From Falsiroseomonas sp051433195 (GTDB lineage Bacteria > Pseudomonadota > Alphaproteobacteria > Acetobacterales > Acetobacteraceae): a DNA stretch of 64,000 nt. The notes beneath the pieces were generated by a model. The model did not search any database. It was not told where the DNA came from and saw nothing but the letters and a program-made list of their open reading frames with translations. Numbering within the stretch: the first letter of the stretch is position 1; each line of letters begins with the position of its first letter. The position numbers and the translations under genes were made by a program. The stretch covers positions 118,685 to 182,684 of the forward strand of contig NZ_JBHMFT010000012.1 in the NCBI RefSeq assembly GCF_051433195.1, read 5' to 3'. Below, piece after piece: positions 26,041 to 34,344 of this stretch.

Positions 26041-26107
26041 GCGCAGCCTGCCTCCCGTTCCGCCCGCGACTATGGCACGCCGGCCGGCGATCCATGAAAG
26101 CGAAACC

Positions 26108-27028
26108 ATGATCGCGGCGCATGCGGATTGGAGCCTCGCGCCGGGCAAGCGCTGGATGGCGGTGGCGCGGCGGCAGGGCGGAGGCTGGCAGGCGGAGGCG
26201 CCAAGGCCGGTCGGCGATACCGCGCGCCTGCTGCCCGACCTGCTGGCGCCCGGCCTGCCGGTGGCGCTGGGTCTGGATTTGCCGCTCGGCGTGCCGCGGG
26301 ACTGGGCGGCGCTGCGGCCGGAGGCGGATTTTCCGGCCTTCCTGGCCGGGCTGGTGCGGGATCCCGCCTTCTTCCTGGTGGCGGCGACGCTGGCGGAGGT
26401 GGCGCCCGCACGGCCCTTCTACCCGGCGCGCGGCATCAAGGGGATGACGCGGGCGGGCCACGCCGCGGCGCTTGGCCTGGCCGGGCCGGCATCGCTGTCG
26501 CGGCTCTGCGACCGGGCGACGGCGACGCGGCCGGCGGGGGCGCCGGTGTTCTGGACGCTGGGCGCCAACCAGTCCGGCAAGGCGGCGATCGCGGCCTGGC
26601 GGGATTGGATCGCGCCGGCACTCGCCGCGGGGGCGCCGGTTGCGCTGTGGCCCTTCGCCGGCGGCCTGCATGCGCTGCTGGCGCCGGGCCGCGTGGTGCT
26701 GGCCGAGGTCTATCCGGCGGAGGCGCTGCGCCAGTTGGGCCTGCGGCTGGCCGGCAGCAAGCGGCTGCAGGCGCCGCGCCGGGCGATGGCAGCGGCGCTG
26801 CGGGCGGCGATGGCGCGGCTGCGGGTGGAACCCTCCCCTGCCCTGGCCGAGGTCATCGCCGATGGCTTCGGCGCCGATGCGGCGGGGGAGGACCGGCTGG
26901 ACTGCGTGCTCGGCCTGCTGGCGCTGGTCGCGGTGCTGGACGGGGCGCGGCCGGACCATGTGCCGGAGGACCCGTGGGTGCGGCGGTGGGAAGGCTGGGT
27001 GCTGGGGCAGACCGACCTGCCGCGCTGA
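26108..27028 (+). CDS. DUF429 family protein
   Basis: 306 residues. The start AHADWSLAPGKRWMAVAR and GLDLPLGVPRDW carry Asp residues typical of the RNase H-like fold predicted for DUF429; RPFYPARGIKGMTRAGH and LAEVYPAEALRQLGL are further landmarks, and EDRLDCVLGLLAL supplies a late Asp. A nuclease role has been proposed for the family but not proved. ATG 26108 was chosen by homology; the frame stays open upstream. Confidence 0.78.
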   Translation: MIAAHADWSLAPGKRWMAVARRQGGGWQAEAPRPVGDTARLLPDLLAPGLPVALGLDLPLGVPRDWAALRPEADFPAFLAGLVRDPAFFLVAATLAEVAPARPFYPARGIKGMTRAGHAAALGLAGPASLSRLCDRATATRPAGAPVFWTLGANQSGKAAIAAWRDWIAPALAAGAPVALWPFAGGLHALLAPGRVVLAEVYPAEALRQLGLRLAGSKRLQAPRRAMAAALRAAMARLRVEPSPALAEVIADGFGADAAGEDRLDCVLGLLALVAVLDGARPDHVPEDPWVRRWEGWVLGQTDLPR

Positions 27029-27102
27029 CAGGCGCCCGGAGCGAAACCGGCATCGCGCGCGTTGTGGGCCTGCCATCCGATTGCACAGTGAGGTTGCCCC
27101 CG

Positions 27103-27612
27103 ATGTTCTTCGAAAGCTGGTTCGGAATCCTGCGCGTGCTGGTCGTCGGCACGCTGGCCTATGCGGCGCTGGTCGTGATGCTGCGGGTCTCGGGCAAGCG
27201 GACGCTGGCGAAGCTGAATGCCTTCGACCTGATCGTCACCGTGGCACTCGGCTCGACCCTGGCGACGGTGCTGCTGAGCAAATCCGTTGCCTTGGCGGAG
27301 GGACTGGCTGCCTTCGCGCTGCTGGCGGGGCTGCAATATGCGGTGGCGTGGCTGTCCGCGCGGTCACCACGCTTCAGCGACCTGGTGAAGTCCGAACCGA
27401 CGCTGCTGCTGCATCGCGGCCGGTTCCTGGAGGGCGCGATGCGGGCGCAGCGGGTGACGCGGGCGGAAATCCTGGCCGCCTTGCGCGGTTCCGGGGCCGC
27501 CGAGCCGGGACAGGTGGCGGCGGTCGTGCTGGAAACCGACGGCAGCCTGAGCATCGTCCAGGGCTCCGCAAGTGGCGCGGGCGCGCTGGAGGGTGTCGAT
27601 GTCTCCCGCTAA
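27103..27612 (+). CDS. DUF421 (YetF-like) membrane protein
   Basis: 169 residues. Three N-terminal membrane helices (LVVGTLAYAALVVMLRVSG, FDLIVTVALGSTLATVLL, LAAFALLAGLQYAVAWL) precede a soluble domain with SEPTLLLHRGRFLEGAM and VTRAEILAALRGSG. YetF-like proteins are widespread and of unknown function. The TAA stop lies inside a long palindrome (27608-27654). Confidence 0.86.
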   Translation: MFFESWFGILRVLVVGTLAYAALVVMLRVSGKRTLAKLNAFDLIVTVALGSTLATVLLSKSVALAEGLAAFALLAGLQYAVAWLSARSPRFSDLVKSEPTLLLHRGRFLEGAMRAQRVTRAEILAALRGSGAAEPGQVAAVVLETDGSLSIVQGSASGAGALEGVDVSR

Positions 27613-27654
27613 GGCGGTTTCACCTGTGCCATGCACAGGTGAAACCGCCTTAGC
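27608..27654. terminator. Perfect 22-bp stem hairpin over the DUF421 stop codon
   Basis: 27608-27629 pairs without mismatch with 27633-27654 around a CAT loop. The left arm includes the TAA of DUF421 (27610-27612). Its near-perfect symmetry and length exceed an ordinary terminator; it may be a dispersed palindromic element that also ends transcription between convergent genes. Confidence 0.6.
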
Positions 27655-27666
27655 TGTTGATTTGGC

Positions 27667-27710
27667 GCATTTTCCGAGCCGTCAGGCGTATCCGCCTGAC
27701 TTGAAAATGC
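27667..27710. repeat. Second composite hairpin in the same spacer
   Basis: Outer arms GCATTTTC (27667-27674) and GAAAATGC (27703-27710) enclose an inner perfect 8-bp stem GTCAGGCG/CGCCTGAC (27681-27688, 27693-27700) around TATC. It ends 2 nt before the panE stop codon. With the preceding palindrome the whole 99-nt spacer can fold, which suggests a paired REP/BIME-like unit. Confidence 0.55.
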
Positions 27711-27711
27711 T

Positions 27712-28698
27712 CTAGGCTTTCACGTCCGCATACAGCCCCGCGGCGCGCGCGGCCTGCTTCGCCAGCGCGACCAGCAGGTCGAGCTGCGGGGTCGGCGTGC
27801 CGGTCATGCGCGCCAGTTGCAGCGGGATCTCGAAGATGCCGTCGATCTCCATCGGCCGGCCGATCTCGAGGTCCTGCAGGATGGAGGGCTTGTGCGCCAT
27901 GTTGGCGCCGGCCACGCGTTCGATCGCGGCATCGGGCAGGTGGATGCCGAGTGCCGCGGCGATGGCGCGGGCTTCCTCCGCGCTGCGTCGCGCGGCCTGG
28001 CGCAGCACCGGGTCGGCGAAGGTGTCGCGCACGCCGCGGCGGGACAGCACGGTGAGCGGGCCGTTGGAGAGGTTGCCGAGCAGCTTGGACCAGACCTCGA
28101 AGCGGATGTCGGGCGTCACCGGGGATGGCATGCCGCCGGCCGCCAGCACGGCCGAAATCGCCTGGGCGCGGGCGGAAATGGCGCCGTCCGGCTCGCCGAG
28201 GATCACGCGGATGTTGCCGTGTTCGGAATGCACCACGCCGGGGGCCACGACCTCGGCGGCGGAATAGACCACGCCGCCGATGGTGCGGCCGATGCCGACC
28301 GCGCTTTCCATGGCGCCGTCCGGGTCGACCTCCGGCAGCCGGCGCCCGTGATGCGGGCCGGGCTGGCTCAGAAAGTACCACCAGGGGATGCCGTTCATCA
28401 CGAAGGCGACGGCGGTCTCCGGCCCCAGCAGCGGCGCGATGCCGGCAGCCACAGCCGGCAGCGCCGGCGCCTTGACGGTGACGATCACGGCATCCTGCGG
28501 CCCGAGATCCGCTGGATTCTCGCTGGCCTTCGGGTGGCTGAGATGGGTGCCGTCATGGGCGTGGACGGTCAGGCCATTGGCCTGGATCGCCGCCAGGTGC
28601 GCGCCGCGCGCCACCAGCGAGACCTCGGCCCCGCCGAGCGCCAGGCGCGCCGCGATATGCCCGCCGATCGCGCCGGCGCCGTAGACGCAGATTTTCAT
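27712..28698 (-). CDS. panE: 2-dehydropantoate 2-reductase (ketopantoate reductase family)
   Basis: 328 residues. NADPH-binding start MKICVYGAGAIGGHIAARL, then VIVTVKAPALP, and the C-terminal domain motif WSKLLGNLSNGPLT with the catalytic lysine. The standard reaction reduces ketopantoate to pantoate for CoA synthesis, but family members also act on other 2-oxo acids, and no pan genes are nearby. Start taken at ATG 28698 behind GAGGAAGG. It sits 20 nt downstream of the M20 amidohydrolase. Confidence 0.88.
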   Translation of the reverse strand: MKICVYGAGAIGGHIAARLALGGAEVSLVARGAHLAAIQANGLTVHAHDGTHLSHPKASENPADLGPQDAVIVTVKAPALPAVAAGIAPLLGPETAVAFVMNGIPWWYFLSQPGPHHGRRLPEVDPDGAMESAVGIGRTIGGVVYSAAEVVAPGVVHSEHGNIRVILGEPDGAISARAQAISAVLAAGGMPSPVTPDIRFEVWSKLLGNLSNGPLTVLSRRGVRDTFADPVLRQAARRSAEEARAIAAALGIHLPDAAIERVAGANMAHKPSILQDLEIGRPMEIDGIFEIPLQLARMTGTPTPQLDLLVALAKQAARAAGLYADVKA

Positions 28699-28718
28699 GG
28701 GCAATGGCCTTCCTCGGG

Positions 28719-29894
28719 TCAGGCGAGCAGTTCGAGTGCCGCGCGGGACAGCGCCTGCACGCCGTTGCCGATGCAGGCCTCGTCGGGCTGGTAGTGCGCG
28801 TTGTGCAGGCGGTCGTCACGGCCGGGCGCACCGCTGCCGATGCGCAGGTGGAAGGATGGCGCGCGGGCGGCGAATTCGGAGAAATCCTCGGAGCCCATGG
28901 AGGGTTCGCCCTCCTCCGTCACGTCGCCGAATTGCGCGGCGACGGCGGCGAGCACCGGCCCCATCACCCGGTCGTCATTCACCAGCGGCGGCACCATGCG
29001 CTGGTAGTCCAGCGCGCACTCCACGCGCATCGCGACCTCCAGCCCCGCGGCGAGGCGGCGGATCGCCGATTCGGCGGTGACGCGGGCGGCTTCATGCAGG
29101 GTGCGGACGGTGCCCTTCAGGTGCACGCGCTCCGGGATGATGTTGTAGGTGGTGCCGCCGCTGAACTGGCCGATGGTGACGACGGCGGGGTGCAGTGGCT
29201 TGACCTCGCGGCTCACCACCGTCTGCACCTGCGCCACGAAGCTGCTGGCGGCGACGATCGGGTCGATGGCGGCGTAGGGGTGCGCCGCGTGGCCGGACTT
29301 GCCGCGCACCACCAGGTCGAAACGGTCCGATGCCGCGAGGCAGGCGCCGCGGGCGAAGCCGAAGCGGCCGACCGGCAGGTCCGGCTGGTTGTGGAAGCCG
29401 AGCGCGAGGTCCACCCCCTCCGCCGCGCCATCCGCGATCATCGCCGCGGCGCCCTGCAGCACTTCCTCGGCCGGCTGGAAGACCAGTTGCACCCGGCCGG
29501 CAAGCATCGGCGCCAGGTCCTTGAGCAGGGCGGCGACGCCGAGCAGCGTGGCGGTGTGGATGTCGTGCCCGCAGGCATGCATCTTGCCGGCGACCTGGCT
29601 GGCGAAGTCGAGGCCGGTTTCCTCATGGATCGGCAGCGCGTCCATGTCGGCGCGGATGGCCAGCGTCGGGCCGGGGCGGCCGCCCTCGATGGTGCCGATG
29701 ACGCCGGTGCCGCCGAGTCCCGTGCGGTGCGGGATACCGAGGCGGGCGAGTTCGGCGGCGACGATGCCGGCGGTGCGGGTTTCCTCGAAGGCGAGTTCCG
29801 GGTGCGCGTGGATGTCGCGCCGGATCGCAACCAGCGCGGGCGTGATCCGGGCGGTTTCCTCGCGGATCTGTCGCTCCGAATCATTGATGCGCAT
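28719..29894 (-). CDS. M20 family amidohydrolase (hippurate hydrolase-like)
   Basis: 391 residues. Metal-binding and catalytic motifs are complete: HPELAFEE, CGHDIHTATLLG, FQPAEEVLQG, GKSGHAAHPYAAIDPI, MGSEDFSEF and NAHYQPDE. It cleaves N-acyl amino acids or related amides. Start set at ATG 29894 because GGAG lies 9 nt ahead; a GTG five codons upstream is possible. With panE it forms a two-gene minus-strand unit, divergent from the Bug gene. Confidence 0.9.
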   Translation of the reverse strand: MRINDSERQIREETARITPALVAIRRDIHAHPELAFEETRTAGIVAAELARLGIPHRTGLGGTGVIGTIEGGRPGPTLAIRADMDALPIHEETGLDFASQVAGKMHACGHDIHTATLLGVAALLKDLAPMLAGRVQLVFQPAEEVLQGAAAMIADGAAEGVDLALGFHNQPDLPVGRFGFARGACLAASDRFDLVVRGKSGHAAHPYAAIDPIVAASSFVAQVQTVVSREVKPLHPAVVTIGQFSGGTTYNIIPERVHLKGTVRTLHEAARVTAESAIRRLAAGLEVAMRVECALDYQRMVPPLVNDDRVMGPVLAAVAAQFGDVTEEGEPSMGSEDFSEFAARAPSFHLRIGSGAPGRDDRLHNAHYQPDEACIGNGVQALSRAALELLA

Positions 29895-30033
29895 TTCGGG
29901 TTGCTCCACGCAATTTCATGGCGCCATGGTAGGTGAAGAAGAGGTCATTACAAGGCCGCCGGCTTGCGACGCCGGGAAGCACCGTGGCATAGGCTTAACA
30001 AAGCTCACTGGTCCAAGAATTGGGGAGACCTTC

Positions 30034-31023
30034 ATGTCCATGCGACTGACGCGACGAAGCCTGGTTGCCGCGACCGCCCTGTTGGCTGCCCCGGGCCTGG
30101 TCGCGCCGCGTCTTGCGCGGGCGCAGGCCTGGCCGAATGGGCCGATCCGGCTCGTGGTGCCTTTCGCGCCAGGCGGCAGCACGGACCTTGCCGCGCGACT
30201 GGTCGCGGATGGGCTGGCGCAGCGGCTGGGCGTATCCGTCGTGGTCGAGAATCGGGCCGGCGCGGGGGCGACCACCGGCAGCCAGATGGTCGCCGATGCG
30301 CCACCGGATGGGCAGACGCTGGTGATGAGCAACATCGCCAGCCACGCCATCAGCCCGACGCTGTACGGCAACCTGCGCTACGACCCGGTGCGGTCCTTCA
30401 CCCACATCGCCATGGTCATCACCAACCCCTCCGTCTGGGTGGTGCATCCGCGCAGCGAGATCGCCAACCTGGCGGACCTGGTGCGGGTGGCGAAGACGCG
30501 GCAGGGCGGGCTGGACATGGCGTCCTCCGGCGCCGGGTCCTCCAACCACCTGCTCATGGTTCGGTTCTGCGAGCAGGCCGGCATCCCCTTCACCCATGTG
30601 CCGTTCCGCGGCGCCGGCCCGGCGATGACGGCGGTGATCGCGAACCAGGTGCCGATGATGTCCGACAGCCTGCCCTCGGCGGCGGGCCACATCCGCCAGG
30701 GCAGCGTGCGCGCCATCGCGATGAGCAGCGCGCAGCGCCACCCGGGCTTCCCGGAGGTGCCGACCTTCATCGAGCAGGGCTTCGACCTGTCCAGCACGTC
30801 CTGGTTCGCGCTGTCCGGCCCGGCGGGGATGGACCCGGCGGTGGTGCAGCGCCTGAACCGGGAGGTGAAGGCGGTGGTCGCGACACCGGACAGCCAGCGG
30901 CGTTTCGCCGAGATGGGCGGCACGCCGGGCGACATGACGCCGGAGCAGTTCACCGCCTTCGTGGCGGAGGAAGTCGCGCGCTGGGCGCCGGTTGTGCGGG
31001 CATCCGGCGCGACGGTCGGCTGA
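30034..31023 (+). CDS. Bug-family substrate-binding protein of a tripartite tricarboxylate transporter
   Basis: 329 residues. A Tat-like signal (RLTRRSLVAATALLAAPG) precedes the Bug/TctC fold: PIRLVVPFAPGGSTDLAAR, VVENRAGAGATTG, MASSGAGSSNH and THVPFRGAGPAM. It captures a carboxylate in the periplasm for the TctAB permease encoded downstream. GGGGAG is 6 nt before the ATG. The ligand cannot be read from sequence; Bug proteins cover many aromatic and aliphatic acids and amides. Confidence 0.92.
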   Translation: MSMRLTRRSLVAATALLAAPGLVAPRLARAQAWPNGPIRLVVPFAPGGSTDLAARLVADGLAQRLGVSVVVENRAGAGATTGSQMVADAPPDGQTLVMSNIASHAISPTLYGNLRYDPVRSFTHIAMVITNPSVWVVHPRSEIANLADLVRVAKTRQGGLDMASSGAGSSNHLLMVRFCEQAGIPFTHVPFRGAGPAMTAVIANQVPMMSDSLPSAAGHIRQGSVRAIAMSSAQRHPGFPEVPTFIEQGFDLSSTSWFALSGPAGMDPAVVQRLNREVKAVVATPDSQRRFAEMGGTPGDMTPEQFTAFVAEEVARWAPVVRASGATVG

Positions 31024-31117
31024 TGGCCCGGCACGGGTGATTCGGCCGGTGTGCTGACCTTTCCCGGTTGGCGGGGCCGTCGGGCTTGTCTAGGGTCCGC
31101 TTGGTTAAGGCGGGTAA

Positions 31118-31136
31118 GGCGGGTGACGGACCCGCC
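31118..31136. repeat. Small hairpin in the 211-nt Bug-TctB spacer
   Basis: GGCGGGT (31118-31124) pairs with ACCCGCC (31130-31136). Upstream, TAAGGCGGG occurs twice in tandem (31106-31123). The structure may tune the level of the binding protein relative to the permease, a common arrangement, but no proof exists here. Nothing else was seen in the spacer. Confidence 0.35.
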
Positions 31137-31234
31137 GTCCGGATGCAGGGGCGGGTGACGCGGCGCTGGGGCCGCGCCACCCGATTGGCGTAAGTGGATC
31201 GGGCCGCGTGCGGCCGGCAGCAACTGAGGTGCGG

Positions 31235-31687
31235 ATGAAGATCAACGCGAGAGACCTGACGGCGGGGCTGATGCTCCTGGCAATCGCCGCCGCGGGGTTG
31301 TGGTTGAACACGGACCACACGCTGGGCGACGCGCGCCGCATGGGCCCTGGCTACATGCCGTTGCTGGCCTTTGGCACGCTGTTCGGCCTCGGGGTCGTGG
31401 TCTCCCTCATGGCGCTGTTCAGCGGCCCGGACCCTCTGGAGCGCTGGGCGTTCCGGGAACTCACCCTGATCCTGGTGGCGCTTTGCGTCTTCGGGTTGAT
31501 TCTGGAAAAGGCCGGGCTGTTCCTGACGCTGGCGGTCACCATCGGCATTTCGACCCTGGCCGACCGGACGCACAAGCCGCTCGGCGTACTTGCGCTGATC
31601 GCCTTCCTGATGGCGCTGTGCTGGTTCGTGTTCATCCAGCAGCTGGATATCCGGATCAGCGTCTGGCCAACCGTGTTCGGGTATTGA
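31235..31687 (+). CDS. tctB: TctB family small permease subunit
   Basis: 150 residues, four membrane helices (LTAGLMLLAIAAAGLWL, LLAFGTLFGLGVVVSLMALF, LILVALCVFGLILEKAG, LIAFLMALCWFVFI). MGPGYMPLL is the family landmark after helix 1. It pairs with the large TctA subunit 13 nt downstream to make a secondary, cation-driven carboxylate importer. Confidence 0.88.
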   Translation: MKINARDLTAGLMLLAIAAAGLWLNTDHTLGDARRMGPGYMPLLAFGTLFGLGVVVSLMALFSGPDPLERWAFRELTLILVALCVFGLILEKAGLFLTLAVTIGISTLADRTHKPLGVLALIAFLMALCWFVFIQQLDIRISVWPTVFGY

Positions 31688-31700
31688 GGGACAGAGATCG

Positions 31701-33209
31701 ATGGAAACCCTCTTCACGAACCTGGCCCTCGGGTTCAGCGTCGCCTTCAGCTTCGAGAACCTGGCCTTCGCGCTGCTCGGGGCCTTCATCGGCACCGCGA
31801 TCGGCGTGCTGCCGGGCATCGGGCCGGTCGCCACCATCTCCCTGCTGCTGCCGATCACCTTCGGCATGTCGCCGACCACCGCCATCATCATGCTCGCGGG
31901 CATCTACTACGGCGCGCAGTACGGCGGCTCGACCACCGCGATTCTCCTGAATTTGCCAGGAGAGGTCAGTTCGGTCGTCACCGTCATCGAAGGCTACAAG
32001 ATGGCGCGGAACGGACGCGCCGGGGCGGCGCTGGCCACCGCGGCGCTCGGCAGCTTCTTCGCCGGGTCGGTGGCCACCGTCGTCGTCGCCGCCTCCGGCC
32101 CGTTGCTCACCTCCGTCGCGCTGTCCTTCGGGCCGGCTGACTACTTCTCCCTGATGTTCCTGGGCCTGATCATCTCCGCCGTGCTGGCGCAGGGCTCGGT
32201 CATCAAGGGCGTCGCCATGGTGGCGCTCGGCGTCAGCCTGGGCATGGTCGGCACCGACGTGCAGACCGGCCAGCAGCGCTTCACCTTCGGCATCCCGGAA
32301 CTGTCCGACGGCGTCGGCTTCGTCGCCATCGCCATGGGCATGTTCGGCATCGCCGAGATCGTGCTGAACCTGGAGCGGCCTGAATCGCGCAACGTGCTGA
32401 CCCACAAGGTCGGCAGCCTGTTCCTGACGCGCGAGGAATTCCGCCGCGCCGTCCCCTCCGTGCTGCGCGGCACGGTGCTTGGCACGGTGCTGGGCATCCT
32501 GCCGGGTGGTGGCGCCTCGCTGTCCTCCTTCGGCTCCTACATGCTGGAGCGGAAGGTCTCGAAGTTCCGGCACCTGTTCGGCACCGGCGCGATCGAGGGT
32601 GTGGCGGGGCCGGAGGCGGCGAACAACGCCGCGGCGCAGTCGAGCTTCATCCCGCTGCTGACGCTGGGCATCCCGGCCAACGCCGTGATGGCGCTGATGG
32701 TCGGCGCGCTGATCATCCAGGGCATCCAGCCTGGCCCGCGCATGGTGGAAGCGCAGCCGGACCTGTTCTGGGGCCTGATCTGCTCCATGTGGGTCGGCAA
32801 CCTGATGCTGCTGGTCATCAACCTGCCGATGATCGGCATGTGGGTGAAGCTGCTGGAAGTGCCGTATCGCCACCTGTACCCGGCGATCATGATCTTCTGC
32901 GCGATCGGCATCTATTCCATCAACAACAACGTCTTCGACGTCTACCTGATGGTGCTGTTCGGGCTGTTCGGCTACCTCTGCTCCAAGCTGAAGCTGGAGG
33001 GCGCGCCACTGCTGATCGGCTTCGTGCTCGGGCCGATGATGGAGGAACACCTGCGCCGCGCCATGCTGCTGTCGCGCGGCGACGTGATGGTGTTCATCGA
33101 GCGGCCGATCTCCGCCTCCATGCTCGGCATCGCGGCCATCGCGATCCTGGCCATGGCGTTGCCAAGCCTGCGGTCCGGCAAGGAAAAGGCGATGGCCGAG
33201 GGCGGCTGA
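31701..33209 (+). CDS. tctA: TctA family large permease subunit
   Basis: 502 residues, about 12 membrane segments. The two inverted halves each show the substrate-loop pattern: GVLPGIGPVATISLLLPI with LPGEVSSVVT in the first, and GILPGGGASLSSFGSYMLE with TLGIPANAVMALM in the second. It is the channel part of the tripartite tricarboxylate transporter with the Bug protein and TctB. A terminator and an SDR gene follow. Confidence 0.94.
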   Translation: METLFTNLALGFSVAFSFENLAFALLGAFIGTAIGVLPGIGPVATISLLLPITFGMSPTTAIIMLAGIYYGAQYGGSTTAILLNLPGEVSSVVTVIEGYKMARNGRAGAALATAALGSFFAGSVATVVVAASGPLLTSVALSFGPADYFSLMFLGLIISAVLAQGSVIKGVAMVALGVSLGMVGTDVQTGQQRFTFGIPELSDGVGFVAIAMGMFGIAEIVLNLERPESRNVLTHKVGSLFLTREEFRRAVPSVLRGTVLGTVLGILPGGGASLSSFGSYMLERKVSKFRHLFGTGAIEGVAGPEAANNAAAQSSFIPLLTLGIPANAVMALMVGALIIQGIQPGPRMVEAQPDLFWGLICSMWVGNLMLLVINLPMIGMWVKLLEVPYRHLYPAIMIFCAIGIYSINNNVFDVYLMVLFGLFGYLCSKLKLEGAPLLIGFVLGPMMEEHLRRAMLLSRGDVMVFIERPISASMLGIAAIAILAMALPSLRSGKEKAMAEGG

Positions 33210-33235
33210 CGCGTTTTTCGATGCGCCACGAAACG

Positions 33236-33266
33236 GGGGCCGTCCTGCGAGGGACGGCCCCTTCTT
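33236..33266 (+). terminator. Rho-independent terminator after tctA
   Basis: A 10-bp stem, GGGGCCGTCC (33236-33245) with GGACGGCCCC (33252-33261), loop TGCGAG, followed by TTCTTC. Placed 26 nt after the tctA stop and before the SDR start. Confidence 0.8.
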
Positions 33267-33285
33267 CATTCCGGGAGATCTCGAC

Positions 33286-34038
33286 ATGGACCTGCAACTG
33301 GCCGGCAAGGTCGCCCTGGTGACCGGCGCCTCCGCCGGGCTCGGCCGCAGCATCGCGCGCCTGCTGGCGGAAGAAGGCTGCCGCCTGGCGCTGCTCGCCC
33401 GCCGCATGAACCGGCTGGAGGATTTCGCGGCAACGCTGCCCGCCGGCGTAGAGGCGCTGCTGCTGGCGGAGGACGTGACCGACCCCGGCGCAGCGGCCCG
33501 CACCCGCGACGCCGTGCTGGCCCGATTCGGGCGCTGCGACATCCTGGTGAACAACGCCGGCGGCAGCCGCCCGCAGACCGATCTGGGGCCCGATGACGTC
33601 TGGCAGGAATCGATGGAGATCAACTTTCATGCCGGCCGCCGCATGGCGCATGCGCTGATCCCTTCCATGCAGGCAGCGGGCTACGGCCGCATCGTCAACA
33701 TCACCGGCAGCGACGAGCCGCACATCATCAACGCCGCCAACGCCCCGAACGGCGCCGTGCATATCTGGGCCAAGGCGCTGTCCCGGCAGCTGGGCCGGGA
33801 CGGCATCACGGTGAACTGCGTGCCGCCGGGGCGCCTGCGGTCCGAGCAGATCGATGCCCGCATCCTGCCGACCGAGGAAGCGCGGCGTGATTGGGCGGCG
33901 CGGGAGGTGCCGGTGGGCTTCATCGGGGAGCCGGACGACCTCGGCGTGCTGGTGGTGTTCCTGTGCTCGCCGCGGGCGCGCTACATCACCGGGCAGGTGG
34001 TGCATGTGGATGGCGGCACGCACCGCTTTAGCCATTGA
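33286..34038 (+). CDS. SDR-fold oxidoreductase without the YxxxK pair
   Basis: 250 residues. Rossmann motif TGASAGLGRSIA and NNAG are present, and the end (YITGQVVHVDGGTH) is typical. After the catalytic Ser region (ITGSDEP) the expected Tyr-x-x-x-Lys is missing: the sequence reads NAANAPNGAVHIWAKAL. Some SDR branches with an N-A-P type motif look like this, and their chemistry is poorly known. The gene has GGGAG 10 nt ahead and its own start after the tctA terminator, so it may be part of carboxylate metabolism but separately expressed. Confidence 0.85.
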   Translation: MDLQLAGKVALVTGASAGLGRSIARLLAEEGCRLALLARRMNRLEDFAATLPAGVEALLLAEDVTDPGAAARTRDAVLARFGRCDILVNNAGGSRPQTDLGPDDVWQESMEINFHAGRRMAHALIPSMQAAGYGRIVNITGSDEPHIINAANAPNGAVHIWAKALSRQLGRDGITVNCVPPGRLRSEQIDARILPTEEARRDWAAREVPVGFIGEPDDLGVLVVFLCSPRARYITGQVVHVDGGTHRFSH

Positions 34039-34107
34039 GGGCTTGACCTGCATCAGGGCGCGGGCGCGCAGGGCCGGGCATCCTGGCCACTGGACGTCGA
34101 CGCAGGG

Positions 34108-34275
34108 ATGGCCGTCATGACCTGGTTGGTACGAGGCCTGCTGGTTGCCGCCGGCGCCATCGCCGCGCTGTTCGTGGCGCGGGATGCGCCGAATTTCGCG
34201 GTGGTGGAGGGCATGGTGGCGGTGGTGCTGGTCGCCGGGATCGTGCTGGCGGTGGCGCTGACCCGGCGGAAGTAG
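34108..34275 (+). CDS. Small two-helix membrane protein
   Basis: 55 residues. Two hydrophobic segments (LVRGLLVAAGAIAALFVA and VAVVLVAGIVLAVAL) flank the short polar turn RDAPNF, ending TRRK, so both helices likely cross the inner membrane with a positive tail inside. A second ATG lies at 34117 with GGGA 6 nt ahead. No family recognised. Length and hydrophobicity make it a believable small membrane protein. Confidence 0.6.
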   Translation: MAVMTWLVRGLLVAAGAIAALFVARDAPNFAVVEGMVAVVLVAGIVLAVALTRRK

Positions 34276-34344
34276 CGCCCTGTTTCCATTGCTGATCTCA
34301 GGGGGAAGCTGCGGCCGATCCGGCTGACCCGTTTGGCTGCCCGC

